Part shown: positions 23,577-31,910 of the stretch, piece after piece
Position numbering within the stretch: position 1 is the first letter of the stretch
Layout: each line of letters starts with the position of its first letter
Origin: an uncultured Lachnospiraceae bacterium
Lineage (GTDB): Bacteria > Bacillota > Clostridia > Lachnospirales > Lachnospiraceae
NCBI GenBank assembly: GCA_948688495.1
Contig: CAPQSW010000011.1
Span: 44,588-79,217 of the forward strand
DNA length: 34,630 nt
Reading direction: 5' to 3'
Made by a program: the position numbers and the translations under genes
The notes under the pieces: model-generated
The model's input: the letters and a program-made list of their open reading frames with translations, nothing else
The model's database searches: none
What the model was told of the DNA's origin: nothing

Positions 23577-24374
23577 ATGATTCTTTTTACAGATTTGGAC
23601 AATACGATTATTTATTCATATAAGCACGATATAGGACCTCAAAAGAGAAATGTAGAAATATATCAGGGAAGAAAGATTTCTTTTATTACAGAGGATACGT
23701 TTGAATATCTTAGGGAATTAAAAAAGCGTATCCTGATAGTTCCAACATCGACCAGAACAATAGAACAATATGAAAGAATAGACCTTGGAGTAGGCAGATT
23801 TAGGTATGCGCTTGTGTGCAATGGCGGAATACTTCTAAAGGATGGATTGCGGGTCGACAGTTGGTACGAGGAATCGTTGAAGGAAATAAGAGAGAGTAAA
23901 GACGAACTTTCAGAGGGACTAAAACTGTTAGAGATGGATTCGCGAAGAACCTTTGAGCTTAGGTATGTTGAAAATCTTTTTGTATTTACCAAATGTGATG
24001 ATCCAAAAACCGTTGTCTTTGATTTGCAGGAGAAGTTAGACAATGGCTATGTAGATGTCTTTAATAATGGAACAAAGGTCTATATCGTACCCAAAAGGCT
24101 TAATAAGGGCAGGGCAATAGAAAGATTCATGGAATACAAAAGAGAGTCTTTCTCTGTGACTGCCGGAGATAGTGAATTTGATATATCCATGTTAAAAATG
24201 GGAAATATAGGAATTGCACCGTCTGGATTCAGCACGGGTTTTAAAATTGATTTTTTTGTGGAAGAAATGCAAAACGGAAAAATTTTTTCTGATGAACTGT
24301 TGAAGCGCTGTCTTGAGATAAGTAAAGTGGAGCTTTATAAAAATTCTGACAAATTCAGCATAACCTCCGAATAA
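23577..24374 (+). CDS. HAD-superfamily phosphatase of Ter biosynthetic module
   Basis: The 265-residue haloacid dehalogenase-type hydrolase has motif I DLDNT (Asp6 nucleophile, Asp8 acid/base), motif II Thr/Ser in PTSTR (56-60), motif III Lys177 (NKGRA) and motif IV GDSEFD (197-202). It has a Cof/sucrose-phosphatase-like cap. In Ter operons such a HAD enzyme is proposed to remove a phosphate from the nucleoside-like product of the two PRTases. It lies 12 bp after the P-type ATPase and so is its operon partner. Its 3' end overlaps the 3' end of the convergent sensor kinase by 40 bp. Confidence 0.87.
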   Translation: MILFTDLDNTIIYSYKHDIGPQKRNVEIYQGRKISFITEDTFEYLRELKKRILIVPTSTRTIEQYERIDLGVGRFRYALVCNGGILLKDGLRVDSWYEESLKEIRESKDELSEGLKLLEMDSRRTFELRYVENLFVFTKCDDPKTVVFDLQEKLDNGYVDVFNNGTKVYIVPKRLNKGRAIERFMEYKRESFSVTAGDSEFDISMLKMGNIGIAPSGFSTGFKIDFFVEEMQNGKIFSDELLKRCLEISKVELYKNSDKFSITSE

Positions 24375-25669
24375 AATTCTGTTTCAGAATGATAGAACCT
24401 TGTCATACCGGCATACTTTTCAGCGGTAATGGAAACGGACCAGAGTCCAATTCCATTACCGTCTTTTTTGGTAGACAGGTATTTTTGGTTGGTTTTTTTT
24501 ACAGTGCCGTTGAAACTGTTGACGGAGATAATATAAAGTTCCTTTTGTGCCGTTAGGTCAACAGACAAGTTGATGAAACGCTGCTGGGGCAGAACCGTCA
24601 TACAGCCGTCAATGGCATTTTCCAGTAGGTTTCCCAATATTGAGCATAAATCAATGTCAGAGATATTAATTTGCAGAGGCAAATCAATGTGGAAATCAAT
24701 GTGAATTTGCCGGGATTTGGCAATATCTGCATAATAGGCAAGGATGGCGTTTGCCGTGGGGTGCTTGCAATAAAGAGAGGGTGAGTAAGAGTCAAGCTGC
24801 TGGTTATATTCTTGCAGGTAAGACAGCATTTTTCCAATCTCATTTTCCTGTGCAAGTGCCAGCAGGGTATGTGCTGTGTGGCGGAAATCGTGGCGCATTC
24901 TGCTGGTCTCGTCTATGTAACCCAGCAGGCTCTGGTATTGGATGGACTGGATTTCAAGGATCTGCGTTTCCTGCTCCTGTTCACTTTTTTCAATCAGGTT
25001 TTTTGCAATTTGGTGAAACATAAGCTGGAACAGCAGGAACAGCAGCAAAAGTGTAAAATCAATCAACAGGTAAATCTGAAAAATGCGTCCTACGGTTGCG
25101 TTTTTATAATCCATTGGAATCATCATATAGTTGCAGAAGGTAATCAGGGCGGGCACTGTCCATATAATGTTCCAGACCGATTTCATGTGAAAATGTTCTA
25201 AGATCCATGCAATCTTTTTATAGAAAAAGGGCAGGTAAATAAAACACATAAGGATAAGGGTAACGATCCATTGGACAATTAAGGGAACAACGGAATCTGG
25301 AAGTTTTATCTGGTTGTTTATGATATAAGCGTCTGCCATAAAATGTCCCAGTCCGCCAAAGGAAAAGAAGGCCATGCATGATATGGTAATGTAAAACAGC
25401 TTGATCTTTTCAAGGCCTACTGCCATACAGTAGCCGATAAAGAGGAATGGAATCGTCAGCGTGAAAAAAATATTATGGTTTATTGTCAGAAACCGATATT
25501 CCACAAAAGGCATTAGAAGGCTGTAGAGTATAAGGCATGGAAAGAGGATCAGGGATAATTTTCTTCCAGAAATGCGCAGATGTTTTCTAACCGGGAGCAG
25601 GCACATAACGGCTCCTGGAATCAAAAGGGCGTATGCGAAAAAAAATTCGAAATAAAATTTAAAATCCAT
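24335..25669 (-). CDS. GHKL-type sensor histidine kinase (AgrC-like)
   Basis: The 444-residue protein has about six membrane helices (roughly 8-27, 36-55, 66-85, 91-112, 127-148, 165-215), then a coiled-coil with the phospho-accepting His260 (MRHDFRH). The GHKL ATPase follows, with N-box NLLENAID (347-354) and G-box DGNGIGL (403-409). This is the AgrC-like architecture that senses peptides or small molecules through a polytopic domain. It is two bases downstream of the cognate regulator gene. No peptide-signal gene is visible nearby, so the ligand is unknown. Confidence 0.9.
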   Translation of the reverse strand: MDFKFYFEFFFAYALLIPGAVMCLLPVRKHLRISGRKLSLILFPCLILYSLLMPFVEYRFLTINHNIFFTLTIPFLFIGYCMAVGLEKIKLFYITISCMAFFSFGGLGHFMADAYIINNQIKLPDSVVPLIVQWIVTLILMCFIYLPFFYKKIAWILEHFHMKSVWNIIWTVPALITFCNYMMIPMDYKNATVGRIFQIYLLIDFTLLLLFLLFQLMFHQIAKNLIEKSEQEQETQILEIQSIQYQSLLGYIDETSRMRHDFRHTAHTLLALAQENEIGKMLSYLQEYNQQLDSYSPSLYCKHPTANAILAYYADIAKSRQIHIDFHIDLPLQINISDIDLCSILGNLLENAIDGCMTVLPQQRFINLSVDLTAQKELYIISVNSFNGTVKKTNQKYLSTKKDGNGIGLWSVSITAEKYAGMTRFYHSETEFYSEVMLNLSEFL

Positions 25670-25671
25670 AT

Positions 25672-26403
25672 TCAGCCTTTCCTAGACAGTTGTTTTCTTC
25701 TAATATTAAAGCGATGGGTAATCAGGGACTGTTTCAGCTCAGAGGCTTTTTTTGTGTTCAGGGGGAAAGAGAGTCCGCTTTTCATCCAGCAGGACAGCTC
25801 CTTCATGGTATCCACGTAATCCAGGTTCACAAGTATCCCCCGGTTGATGATACAGAAACGCTCATCATCTTCCAGCATAGCTTTCAGCTTACTGAAAGGG
25901 ATGCGGCAGCGGTACTGCTCCTGTGCCTGTACAATGCAGTAATTCGAATCGGTAAGTATATATTCCAGATGGGAGTAGAGGACAGGGATCACCTGTTTCC
26001 CAAGAGGAAGATCAATGTAGCGCTGTTTTTCCGGAAAAACGCGTAAAAAGTCAGAAAGTGTTCGGAACAGCCGTTCCTCATCCAATGGTTTTAACAGGTA
26101 ATCAAATGCATGGCAGAAAAATGCCTTAGGCATGTGCTCCAGGCTGGATGTAAGGAAGATAAGGCAGCAGCCGGGGTTTGACTGGCGCATCTGTTCGGCA
26201 GTCTGGATACCGTCTGCCCCATCCATGTAAATGTCCATAAATACTAAATCATACTGTCTATGGTTTGCAGCAGCCAAAAAATCATATCCGGTCAAAAAGG
26301 AGTCGCAGGTGATGGAAAGATGGTTTATCCCGGCCCAATAGTTTAGTTTTTTGTCCAGGGATATGCACTCTGCTGCTTCGTCATCTACAATGGCAATTTT
26401 CAT
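25672..26403 (-). CDS. LytTR-family response regulator
   Basis: The 243-residue protein has a receiver domain (1-120) with the acidic pocket (VDDE), phospho-acceptor Asp57 (FMDIYMDG), a Thr/Ser in LTSS and Lys in LLKPLD. A LytTR DNA-binding domain follows (about 135-235), with IDLPLG and INRGILVNLDYV. It is transcribed first, with the sensor kinase behind it. GAGGAGG precedes the ATG. LytTR regulators usually control surface or secreted factors, and the divergent secreted LRR protein gene is the obvious candidate target (inference). Confidence 0.9.
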   Translation of the reverse strand: MKIAIVDDEAAECISLDKKLNYWAGINHLSITCDSFLTGYDFLAAANHRQYDLVFMDIYMDGADGIQTAEQMRQSNPGCCLIFLTSSLEHMPKAFFCHAFDYLLKPLDEERLFRTLSDFLRVFPEKQRYIDLPLGKQVIPVLYSHLEYILTDSNYCIVQAQEQYRCRIPFSKLKAMLEDDERFCIINRGILVNLDYVDTMKELSCWMKSGLSFPLNTKKASELKQSLITHRFNIRRKQLSRKG

Positions 26404-26427
26404 GAAAAATACCTCCTCGTTTCTAAT

Positions 26428-26456
26428 ATCATATACAAAACAGGATAGTAAATCAA
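26428..26456 (-). promoter_or_regulatory. Promoter of LytTR/GHKL two-component operon
   Basis: On the minus strand TTGATT (26456-26451) and TATGAT (26433-26428) are 17 bp apart, about 25 bp before the regulator ATG. The stretch 26457-26605 shows no gene or clear repeat. Confidence 0.6.
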
Positions 26457-26605
26457 TTTCTTTTTCATTATTTTTGTCCCTGAAAAGTGCTGTTTATCCC
26501 AAAAATATGGATGGAGAAATGCCGTGGTGAAAGGGCCCTAATATGGTGGGAGAGCAGGAATTTAAGTATTGGACTGATAGACAGAAGTTTTTCGCATAAT
26601 CCTTA

Positions 26606-26634
26606 TTGACAAAACAGAAAAATAACCATATATT
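26606..26634 (+). promoter_or_regulatory. Promoter of secreted CHAP-like/LRR gene
   Basis: A perfect TTGACA (26606-26611) and TATATT (26629-26634) are separated by 17 bp, about 60 bp before the TTG start. Two AAAGTT words lie downstream at about 26660 and 26677, but I do not call them LytTR sites. Confidence 0.75.
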
Positions 26635-26695
26635 TACAAGAAAGAGGATTGTCAACCCAAAGTTCTCTTAAAACAAAAGTTAGGAGGTCATAAAA

Positions 26696-29017
26696 TTGAA
26701 AAAACGTATTCTTTCAGTTGTTTTAACACTGTGCTTATGCATTTCATCTCAGTCAGCTGCATATGCAGGACAGGAAGAACCTTTGTGGCAGGAGGACCTT
26801 ACGGATGAATCTACATCCAGACTGGCTGCTCGTGACAGCACGATTCCAACCCCGACAGAGGCCTACGAGTCCATGATTGCACTGAAGGAGCGGGAGGAAT
26901 ATAAAGAGGGAACGCCCTGGACCAACAATGAGCCTTATTCGGATTCAAAAGGATATTACCGTTGGAAAGGAGGCACGCTTGGCGGGGCTAATATTGCAGC
27001 TGTGGGCTGCGTGGCTTTTGCCTTTATACTCAGTGACGAGGCATTTGGCGCTTTGCCGGCCAGAATGTATGCAGCGGGTAATTTTACGTTTGAGGATATA
27101 AAAGCCGGAGATATTTTAAGGGTAGATAATGACGCCCATACGGTGATTGTGTTAGAGGTGAACGATGCGGGCGTGGTTGTTGCCGAAGGAAATATCAGTA
27201 CCGGAGACCACAAAGGCAGAGTTCATTGGGGGAGGGCCATATCTAAGGAAATGGTGATGAGTAGTACCAGCCATTATATCACCCGCTACCCGGAAAACTA
27301 TATTCCCCCGGATGATCCCACAGCGAATGTCGTAATTGAAAGCGAAACTCTCGACGGAGGGCTTTCCTGGAAATTGACGAAGGCAGGGACGCTTACCATT
27401 TCCGGACAGGGGGCAATGCCGGATTACAGCAGTCTCGAAGAACAGCCATGGAGAGGATATAGCAGTCAGATTCGCAAGGCTGTAATCGAAAATGGAGTTA
27501 CCAGTATAGGTTCCTGTGCTTTTTGGGAATGTGGTATTCTAAGCGTAGAGATTCCCTCCAGTGTGACAAGTATTGGCAACAATGCTTTTTACAAGTCTGC
27601 CATTATTTCCGTAACTATTCCCTCCAATGTCAAAACCATTGGAGACAGCGCGTTCCAACAATGCCAGAATCTTAGCGCTGTGACTGTTTCCGAGGGGGTG
27701 GAAACCATTGGTCAAAATGCTTTTCGCGCCTGCAGCAGTCTCACTTCGATAGAGCTGCCTTCCAGTATTGGAGAGGTAGGCGCCGCCACATTTTTCCAGT
27801 GCCAGGCATTGACAAGCGTGACGTTTGCTCCTGGCAGCAAACAGGTGAAGCTGGGTGACAATCTGTTTACGCAATGTTATTATTTGGTGCGGGTAACGCT
27901 GCCGAAAAGTATTGACTGTATTGGCGAAGGCATGTTTCAGAATTGCCTGTTGCTTGCCGGAGTAGAAATTCCACAAGGAACCAAAAGTATCGGAACGTTT
28001 GCATTTTCTTCTTGCTCCGCATTTACCACTGTCATAATCCCAGACAGTGTAGAGTCAATCGGAACGGCTGCATTTGCATCCTGTCCGTTGGCTGATATAT
28101 ACTTTACCGGCACCGAAGAACAGTGGAACAGCATACGTAAATTAGGGGATACACAGGCAGCCGTGGCGAATGCGACGATACATTATAATTACAGCGCCCC
28201 TGATATCTTTAAGGCGGCCGTGACATTGGCTCAAACAGATTATACTTATGACGGAAAGCCCAAAACGCCGGCGGTAACCGTGGAGCTGGATGGTAGAACC
28301 CTGGTTTTAGATACCGATTATACCCTTACCTACAGCGACAATATCAGTGCAGGCACAGCTAAGGTAACGGTTACAGGGAAGGGAAATTATTATGGCAGTA
28401 AGACAGTCAATTTTACAATTACAAAACCTGTAGAGTCTGATCCGACCCCAAATCCAAATCCAGACCCAACCCCGGAACCAGGTCCGGACCCAGACCCAAA
28501 CCCGACGGTATCCATTACCTGTAAGAAAACATTGTATCGGGTTGCATATGGCACAAAGCCGTTCCAGATCAATGCATCGTCCAATAGCAGGATGACCTTT
28601 ACAAGCTCAAATCCGAAGATTGTTGTCGTGGATGCGAACACTGGAAAGGTAACCGTCAAAAATACCGGGGTTGCCGCCATAACGATCAAGTCAGGGAACG
28701 TAACGCGGCGGGTGACAATCAAGGTAAGCCCGAAGAAAATATCGGTGAAGTCCGCAAAGACAGCAAAGGGCAGAAAGCTGACAGTGAAATGGGCGAAGGA
28801 TAAGATGGCGTCGGGGTATCAGGTGCAGGTAAGCACGGATAAGAAATTTAAGAAAAATGTGAAATCAAAGAAATTGACAAAGACTTCTTACACATTCAAA
28901 AAGTTAAAAACAGGAAAGAAATATTATGTGAAAATACGAAGTTATAAGAAATCCGGGAAAGAAATGCTGTATGGTACATGGAGTAAAATAAAATTGACCA
29001 GCAGGATTAAGAAGTAA
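26696..29017 (+). CDS. Secreted CHAP-like amidase domain with BspA-type LRRs, MBG-like, Big2 and Fn3-like modules
   Basis: The 773-residue protein starts at TTG, fixed by AGGAGG eight bases before it, with no nearby ATG. Signal peptide: cleavage likely after AYA, residue 24. Residues about 85-200 look like a CHAP/NlpC-type cysteine peptidase: Cys105 (AVGCVAFAF), His148 (NDAHTVIVLEV) and a later VVAEGN strand. BspA-type LRRs (about 235-490) repeat the SVTSIGNNAFYK pattern. Then come an MBG/YDG-like domain (about 500-575), a Pro/Asp linker, Big2 (about 605-680) and an Fn3-like end with basic YYVKIRSYKKSGK. It probably acts at the cell surface. It is divergent from the LytTR regulator. Confidence 0.85.
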   Translation: MKKRILSVVLTLCLCISSQSAAYAGQEEPLWQEDLTDESTSRLAARDSTIPTPTEAYESMIALKEREEYKEGTPWTNNEPYSDSKGYYRWKGGTLGGANIAAVGCVAFAFILSDEAFGALPARMYAAGNFTFEDIKAGDILRVDNDAHTVIVLEVNDAGVVVAEGNISTGDHKGRVHWGRAISKEMVMSSTSHYITRYPENYIPPDDPTANVVIESETLDGGLSWKLTKAGTLTISGQGAMPDYSSLEEQPWRGYSSQIRKAVIENGVTSIGSCAFWECGILSVEIPSSVTSIGNNAFYKSAIISVTIPSNVKTIGDSAFQQCQNLSAVTVSEGVETIGQNAFRACSSLTSIELPSSIGEVGAATFFQCQALTSVTFAPGSKQVKLGDNLFTQCYYLVRVTLPKSIDCIGEGMFQNCLLLAGVEIPQGTKSIGTFAFSSCSAFTTVIIPDSVESIGTAAFASCPLADIYFTGTEEQWNSIRKLGDTQAAVANATIHYNYSAPDIFKAAVTLAQTDYTYDGKPKTPAVTVELDGRTLVLDTDYTLTYSDNISAGTAKVTVTGKGNYYGSKTVNFTITKPVESDPTPNPNPDPTPEPGPDPDPNPTVSITCKKTLYRVAYGTKPFQINASSNSRMTFTSSNPKIVVVDANTGKVTVKNTGVAAITIKSGNVTRRVTIKVSPKKISVKSAKTAKGRKLTVKWAKDKMASGYQVQVSTDKKFKKNVKSKKLTKTSYTFKKLKTGKKYYVKIRSYKKSGKEMLYGTWSKIKLTSRIKK

Positions 29018-29071
29018 ACAGTTAAGGATAAGGTGTTTCCCCATTTTTAGGTTGATTTTAGCTTTCTCTTG

Positions 29072-29077
29072 TATAAT
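29072..29077 (+). promoter_or_regulatory. -10 box upstream of Cthe_2159-type gene
   Basis: A perfect TATAAT lies 54 bp before the ATG at 29131. TTGATT sits 14 bp upstream of it, which is closer than normal, so the promoter call is tentative. Confidence 0.4.
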
Positions 29078-29130
29078 GTCAGAAGCAAGAGATTATCAGG
29101 ACACATCAATTTAAGAATGGAGAGGAAGAT

Positions 29131-31743
29131 ATGAAGAACAAAACAAAAAAGTGTTTTGCATCATTGACAGTGCTCTGTATGATAGCTGTATTCCTTGTTT
29201 TTCCAGGGAGGGCAGTACAGGCAGCCTATAGTGAGGGCGAGGCGGCGCTTATCACTTTTTCCGATACGGAGGTAACGGCCAAAGGATTGGAGGCCGGCTA
29301 CAGTATCGAGGGCACGGCGGTAACAGTAAATGCAGCGGGAACTTATGTGTTTTCTGGAAGCTGTGCGGATGGAAGTATCACGGTAAAGAAAGGGATAACA
29401 GGCGTCAAGCTGGTCTTAAATGGGCTGGATTTGACGTCCGCCTCTGCCCTTACGGGTCCCATTCTCTGTAAGGCGGGAACGGAAACGGAGATTGTAGCGG
29501 AAGCGGGAACGGTAAATAGTCTTTCAGACAGTGCAGCCAATACAGAGGAAAAGGCAGCAGTCAAAATAAATAAGCAGTCTAAGCTGGTGCTGTCCGGGAC
29601 CGGGACATTGAATGTCAACGGTGTATGCAAGAACGGTATCAAAGGGGGCGCCGAGGCCGATATTACCGTCAAGGAGCAAAATCTGAACATCAAAGCGACG
29701 GACAATGGGCTTGCCTCTGATAATACTGTGACGGTCAAGAGTGGAAAATTAACGATTGAGGCTGGCGGAGACGGAATCAAATCTTCACCGGACAGGGTGG
29801 ATGATGAAGGAAATGCGGATGACACGGTATCCCTTGGCGATATTATCTTGGAAAATGGTGAGGTAACGATTGATTCAGCGGCTGACGGTATCCAGGGTGA
29901 TAACAGCGTGACTATCCAGGGAGGTTCTTACCAGATTAAGACAAATGGCGGATACACCACAACGCTTGCCGAGGACGCGGATAGTTGTAAAGGAATCAAG
30001 TCAGACAGCAATCTTACCATAAATGGCGGTGAGTTTGTAATTAACAGTGCCGATGATGCGCTGCACAGCAATGAATATATCAGTGTGCTGGAAGGAACAT
30101 TTTTCATCCAGACTGGGGATGACGGTATGCACGCGGATACTTCCCTGATTGTCGGTTCAGAGGAAACAGAATCCAACCTGGACGTTACAATCGAGAATTG
30201 TTACGAAGGCATGGAAGGCGGGACCGTCTATGTGGAAGGCGGCAATGTCCATATCAATTCCACGGATGACGGCGTCAACGCGGCAGGCGGCAATGATGGA
30301 AGTGGAAATAATGGAGGCCCAGGGGACGGTTTTAACCCAGGTGGCGGCAGGCCAGGCGGTCCAGGCGGCGGTCCGGGAGGAAGGTCTGTGAGTGCCTATG
30401 CTACGGGCAGTTCAGAGTATGCAATTTACATAAATGGCGGCACGCTCTATGTCAATGCAGCAGGCGACGGATTGGATTCTAACGGTAATCTTTCTATTTC
30501 CGGCGGGAATATCATCGTATATGGTGCGGCAGCAGGGGGACAGGGCAGTGATAATTTCCCCTTTGACCATGATGGAACGTTTACAATTACAGGAGGTAAT
30601 ATTTTTGGCGCGGGATCTTCCCAGATGGAGGAGCGCGTAGATTCTTCCACACAGGGCTATGTGGTGGATAAGAATACATATAATCAGGGCACGGTCATTT
30701 CAGTAACAGACAGCCAGGGAAATGTACTTTTTACGGAAGAACTGGTGAAACGCGTCAACTATATGATGTATTCTTCCCCGGCAATGACAACGTCAGGAAG
30801 TTACAGCTTTAAGAGTGGGACATCAGCAGACCAGACGGACATTCGTAAGTGTCAGGTAACACTCGATAAGGACAGCTATACTTATGATGGGATGGCAAAA
30901 ATGCCGGCTGTTACGGTAGCGTATAACGGAAAGAAGCTGGTTAAGAATACGGATTATACGGTTCGGTACAGCGATAATATAAATGTGGGAACAGCAAAAG
31001 CCACGATAATGGGAATGGGAGCTTATACCGGAACAGTGGAGGTACAATTCCAGATTGTAGAAAAAGAGGATGAAAGTAATCCAGGAGATAATACGAATCC
31101 GGGAGATGGAAACAATCCGGGAGATGGAAACAATCCGGGAGATAACGCAAACCCGGGAGATGGAACTTATCAGAAGCCATCAAGGGTTATGGGTGTCTTA
31201 GCAGCTCCTGTGAACACATCCAAAATAAAGATTAATTGGAAGAAGACAGCAGGCGCCAGCGGCTACCAGGTATACCGCTATGACAGCAGCAAAAAGACAT
31301 GGAAGTGCGTAAAAATTATTTCTAAGGCGGATACAGTCAGCTATGTGGACCGCAGACTTACATCGGGCGCGGTATATAAGTACCGGGTGTGTGCTTATAC
31401 GAATGTAAATGGAAAGAAAGTAAGCGGGGATGTTTCCAAAACCATTACAACAGCAGCAAAGCCAGGGAAATGCAGTATCAAAGAAGTAGTATCAAAGAAT
31501 AATACCATTGCATTGAAATGGAAAAAGACGCTAGGAAGCGGGTATGAGATTACTTATTCCACAAAAAAGAATTTTGCGGGCGCAAAAACGATTAAAATAA
31601 GCAAATCGTCGAAATCATCTTATACCATTAAAAAATTAAGTTCAAAAAGGACCTATTATGTGAAAATACGGGCTTACCGGAAAGCAGGAGGCAAAGTTTA
31701 CCGTGGTGCATATAGTGCAAAGAAGACAGTAAAACGATTGTAA
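29131..31743 (+). CDS. Secreted Cthe_2159-type beta-helix carbohydrate-binding protein with MBG-like and Fn3-like modules
   Basis: The 870-residue protein has a signal peptide (cleavage likely after AVQA, near residue 32). Residues about 35-530 carry the repeating GDGIKSS, ADGIQGDN, DDALHSNE, DDGMHADT and DDGVNAAGG words of the Cthe_2159 family. That beta-helix family binds acidic polysaccharides and Ca2+; this activity is known for one member and only inferred here. A Gly/Pro-rich loop (about 385-430) interrupts the helix. An MBG/YDG-like domain (about 570-645), an NPGDG repeat linker and two Fn3-like modules follow. GGAGAGGAAG precedes the ATG. No LPXTG signal is present. Confidence 0.85.
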   Translation: MKNKTKKCFASLTVLCMIAVFLVFPGRAVQAAYSEGEAALITFSDTEVTAKGLEAGYSIEGTAVTVNAAGTYVFSGSCADGSITVKKGITGVKLVLNGLDLTSASALTGPILCKAGTETEIVAEAGTVNSLSDSAANTEEKAAVKINKQSKLVLSGTGTLNVNGVCKNGIKGGAEADITVKEQNLNIKATDNGLASDNTVTVKSGKLTIEAGGDGIKSSPDRVDDEGNADDTVSLGDIILENGEVTIDSAADGIQGDNSVTIQGGSYQIKTNGGYTTTLAEDADSCKGIKSDSNLTINGGEFVINSADDALHSNEYISVLEGTFFIQTGDDGMHADTSLIVGSEETESNLDVTIENCYEGMEGGTVYVEGGNVHINSTDDGVNAAGGNDGSGNNGGPGDGFNPGGGRPGGPGGGPGGRSVSAYATGSSEYAIYINGGTLYVNAAGDGLDSNGNLSISGGNIIVYGAAAGGQGSDNFPFDHDGTFTITGGNIFGAGSSQMEERVDSSTQGYVVDKNTYNQGTVISVTDSQGNVLFTEELVKRVNYMMYSSPAMTTSGSYSFKSGTSADQTDIRKCQVTLDKDSYTYDGMAKMPAVTVAYNGKKLVKNTDYTVRYSDNINVGTAKATIMGMGAYTGTVEVQFQIVEKEDESNPGDNTNPGDGNNPGDGNNPGDNANPGDGTYQKPSRVMGVLAAPVNTSKIKINWKKTAGASGYQVYRYDSSKKTWKCVKIISKADTVSYVDRRLTSGAVYKYRVCAYTNVNGKKVSGDVSKTITTAAKPGKCSIKEVVSKNNTIALKWKKTLGSGYEITYSTKKNFAGAKTIKISKSSKSSYTIKKLSSKRTYYVKIRAYRKAGGKVYRGAYSAKKTVKRL
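31078..31167 (+). repeat. Five 18-bp coding repeats (NPGDGN linker)
   Basis: Five consecutive 18-bp units encode NPGD(G/N)x between the MBG-like and Fn3-like domains. Units two and three are identical at the DNA level, which suggests slippage or recombination has set the linker length. Confidence 0.9.
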
Positions 31744-31796
31744 TGTGAAGTTAGGATGCGTTGTCGTGTGAGTGCATAATAGATGTATTTTATAGG

Positions 31797-31841
31797 ATTC
31801 GGGTGCCAAATCGTGTTGAAAGATTTGACACCCGAATTTTT
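31797..31841 (+). terminator. Rho-independent terminator after Cthe_2159-type gene
   Basis: Arms 31797-31812 and 31822-31837 pair over 16 bp with one mismatch around a nine-base loop, followed by a T-run at 31837-31841. It lies 54 bp after the stop. The minus side has no T-run, so it is a poor terminator for larC. Confidence 0.88.
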
Positions 31842-31910
31842 ATAGGAAAACAGTTATTTTCCAGGCATTATATCAGGGATGCATCGACGATGCCCTTTAT
31901 CTGCCATGGA

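Noticed and set aside
26656..26685. Two AAAGTT words as LytTR binding sites
   Set aside because: They lie downstream of the -10 box, and their 17-base spacing and sequence do not fit a known LytTR consensus.
31078..31167. 18-bp repeats considered as a non-coding repeat array
   Set aside because: They lie in frame in the secreted beta-helix gene and encode NPGDGN-type linker units.
31860..31910. GGGATGCATCGACGATGCCC as terminator for larC
   Set aside because: The arms pair poorly once a minimal loop is allowed, and no T-run follows on the minus strand.
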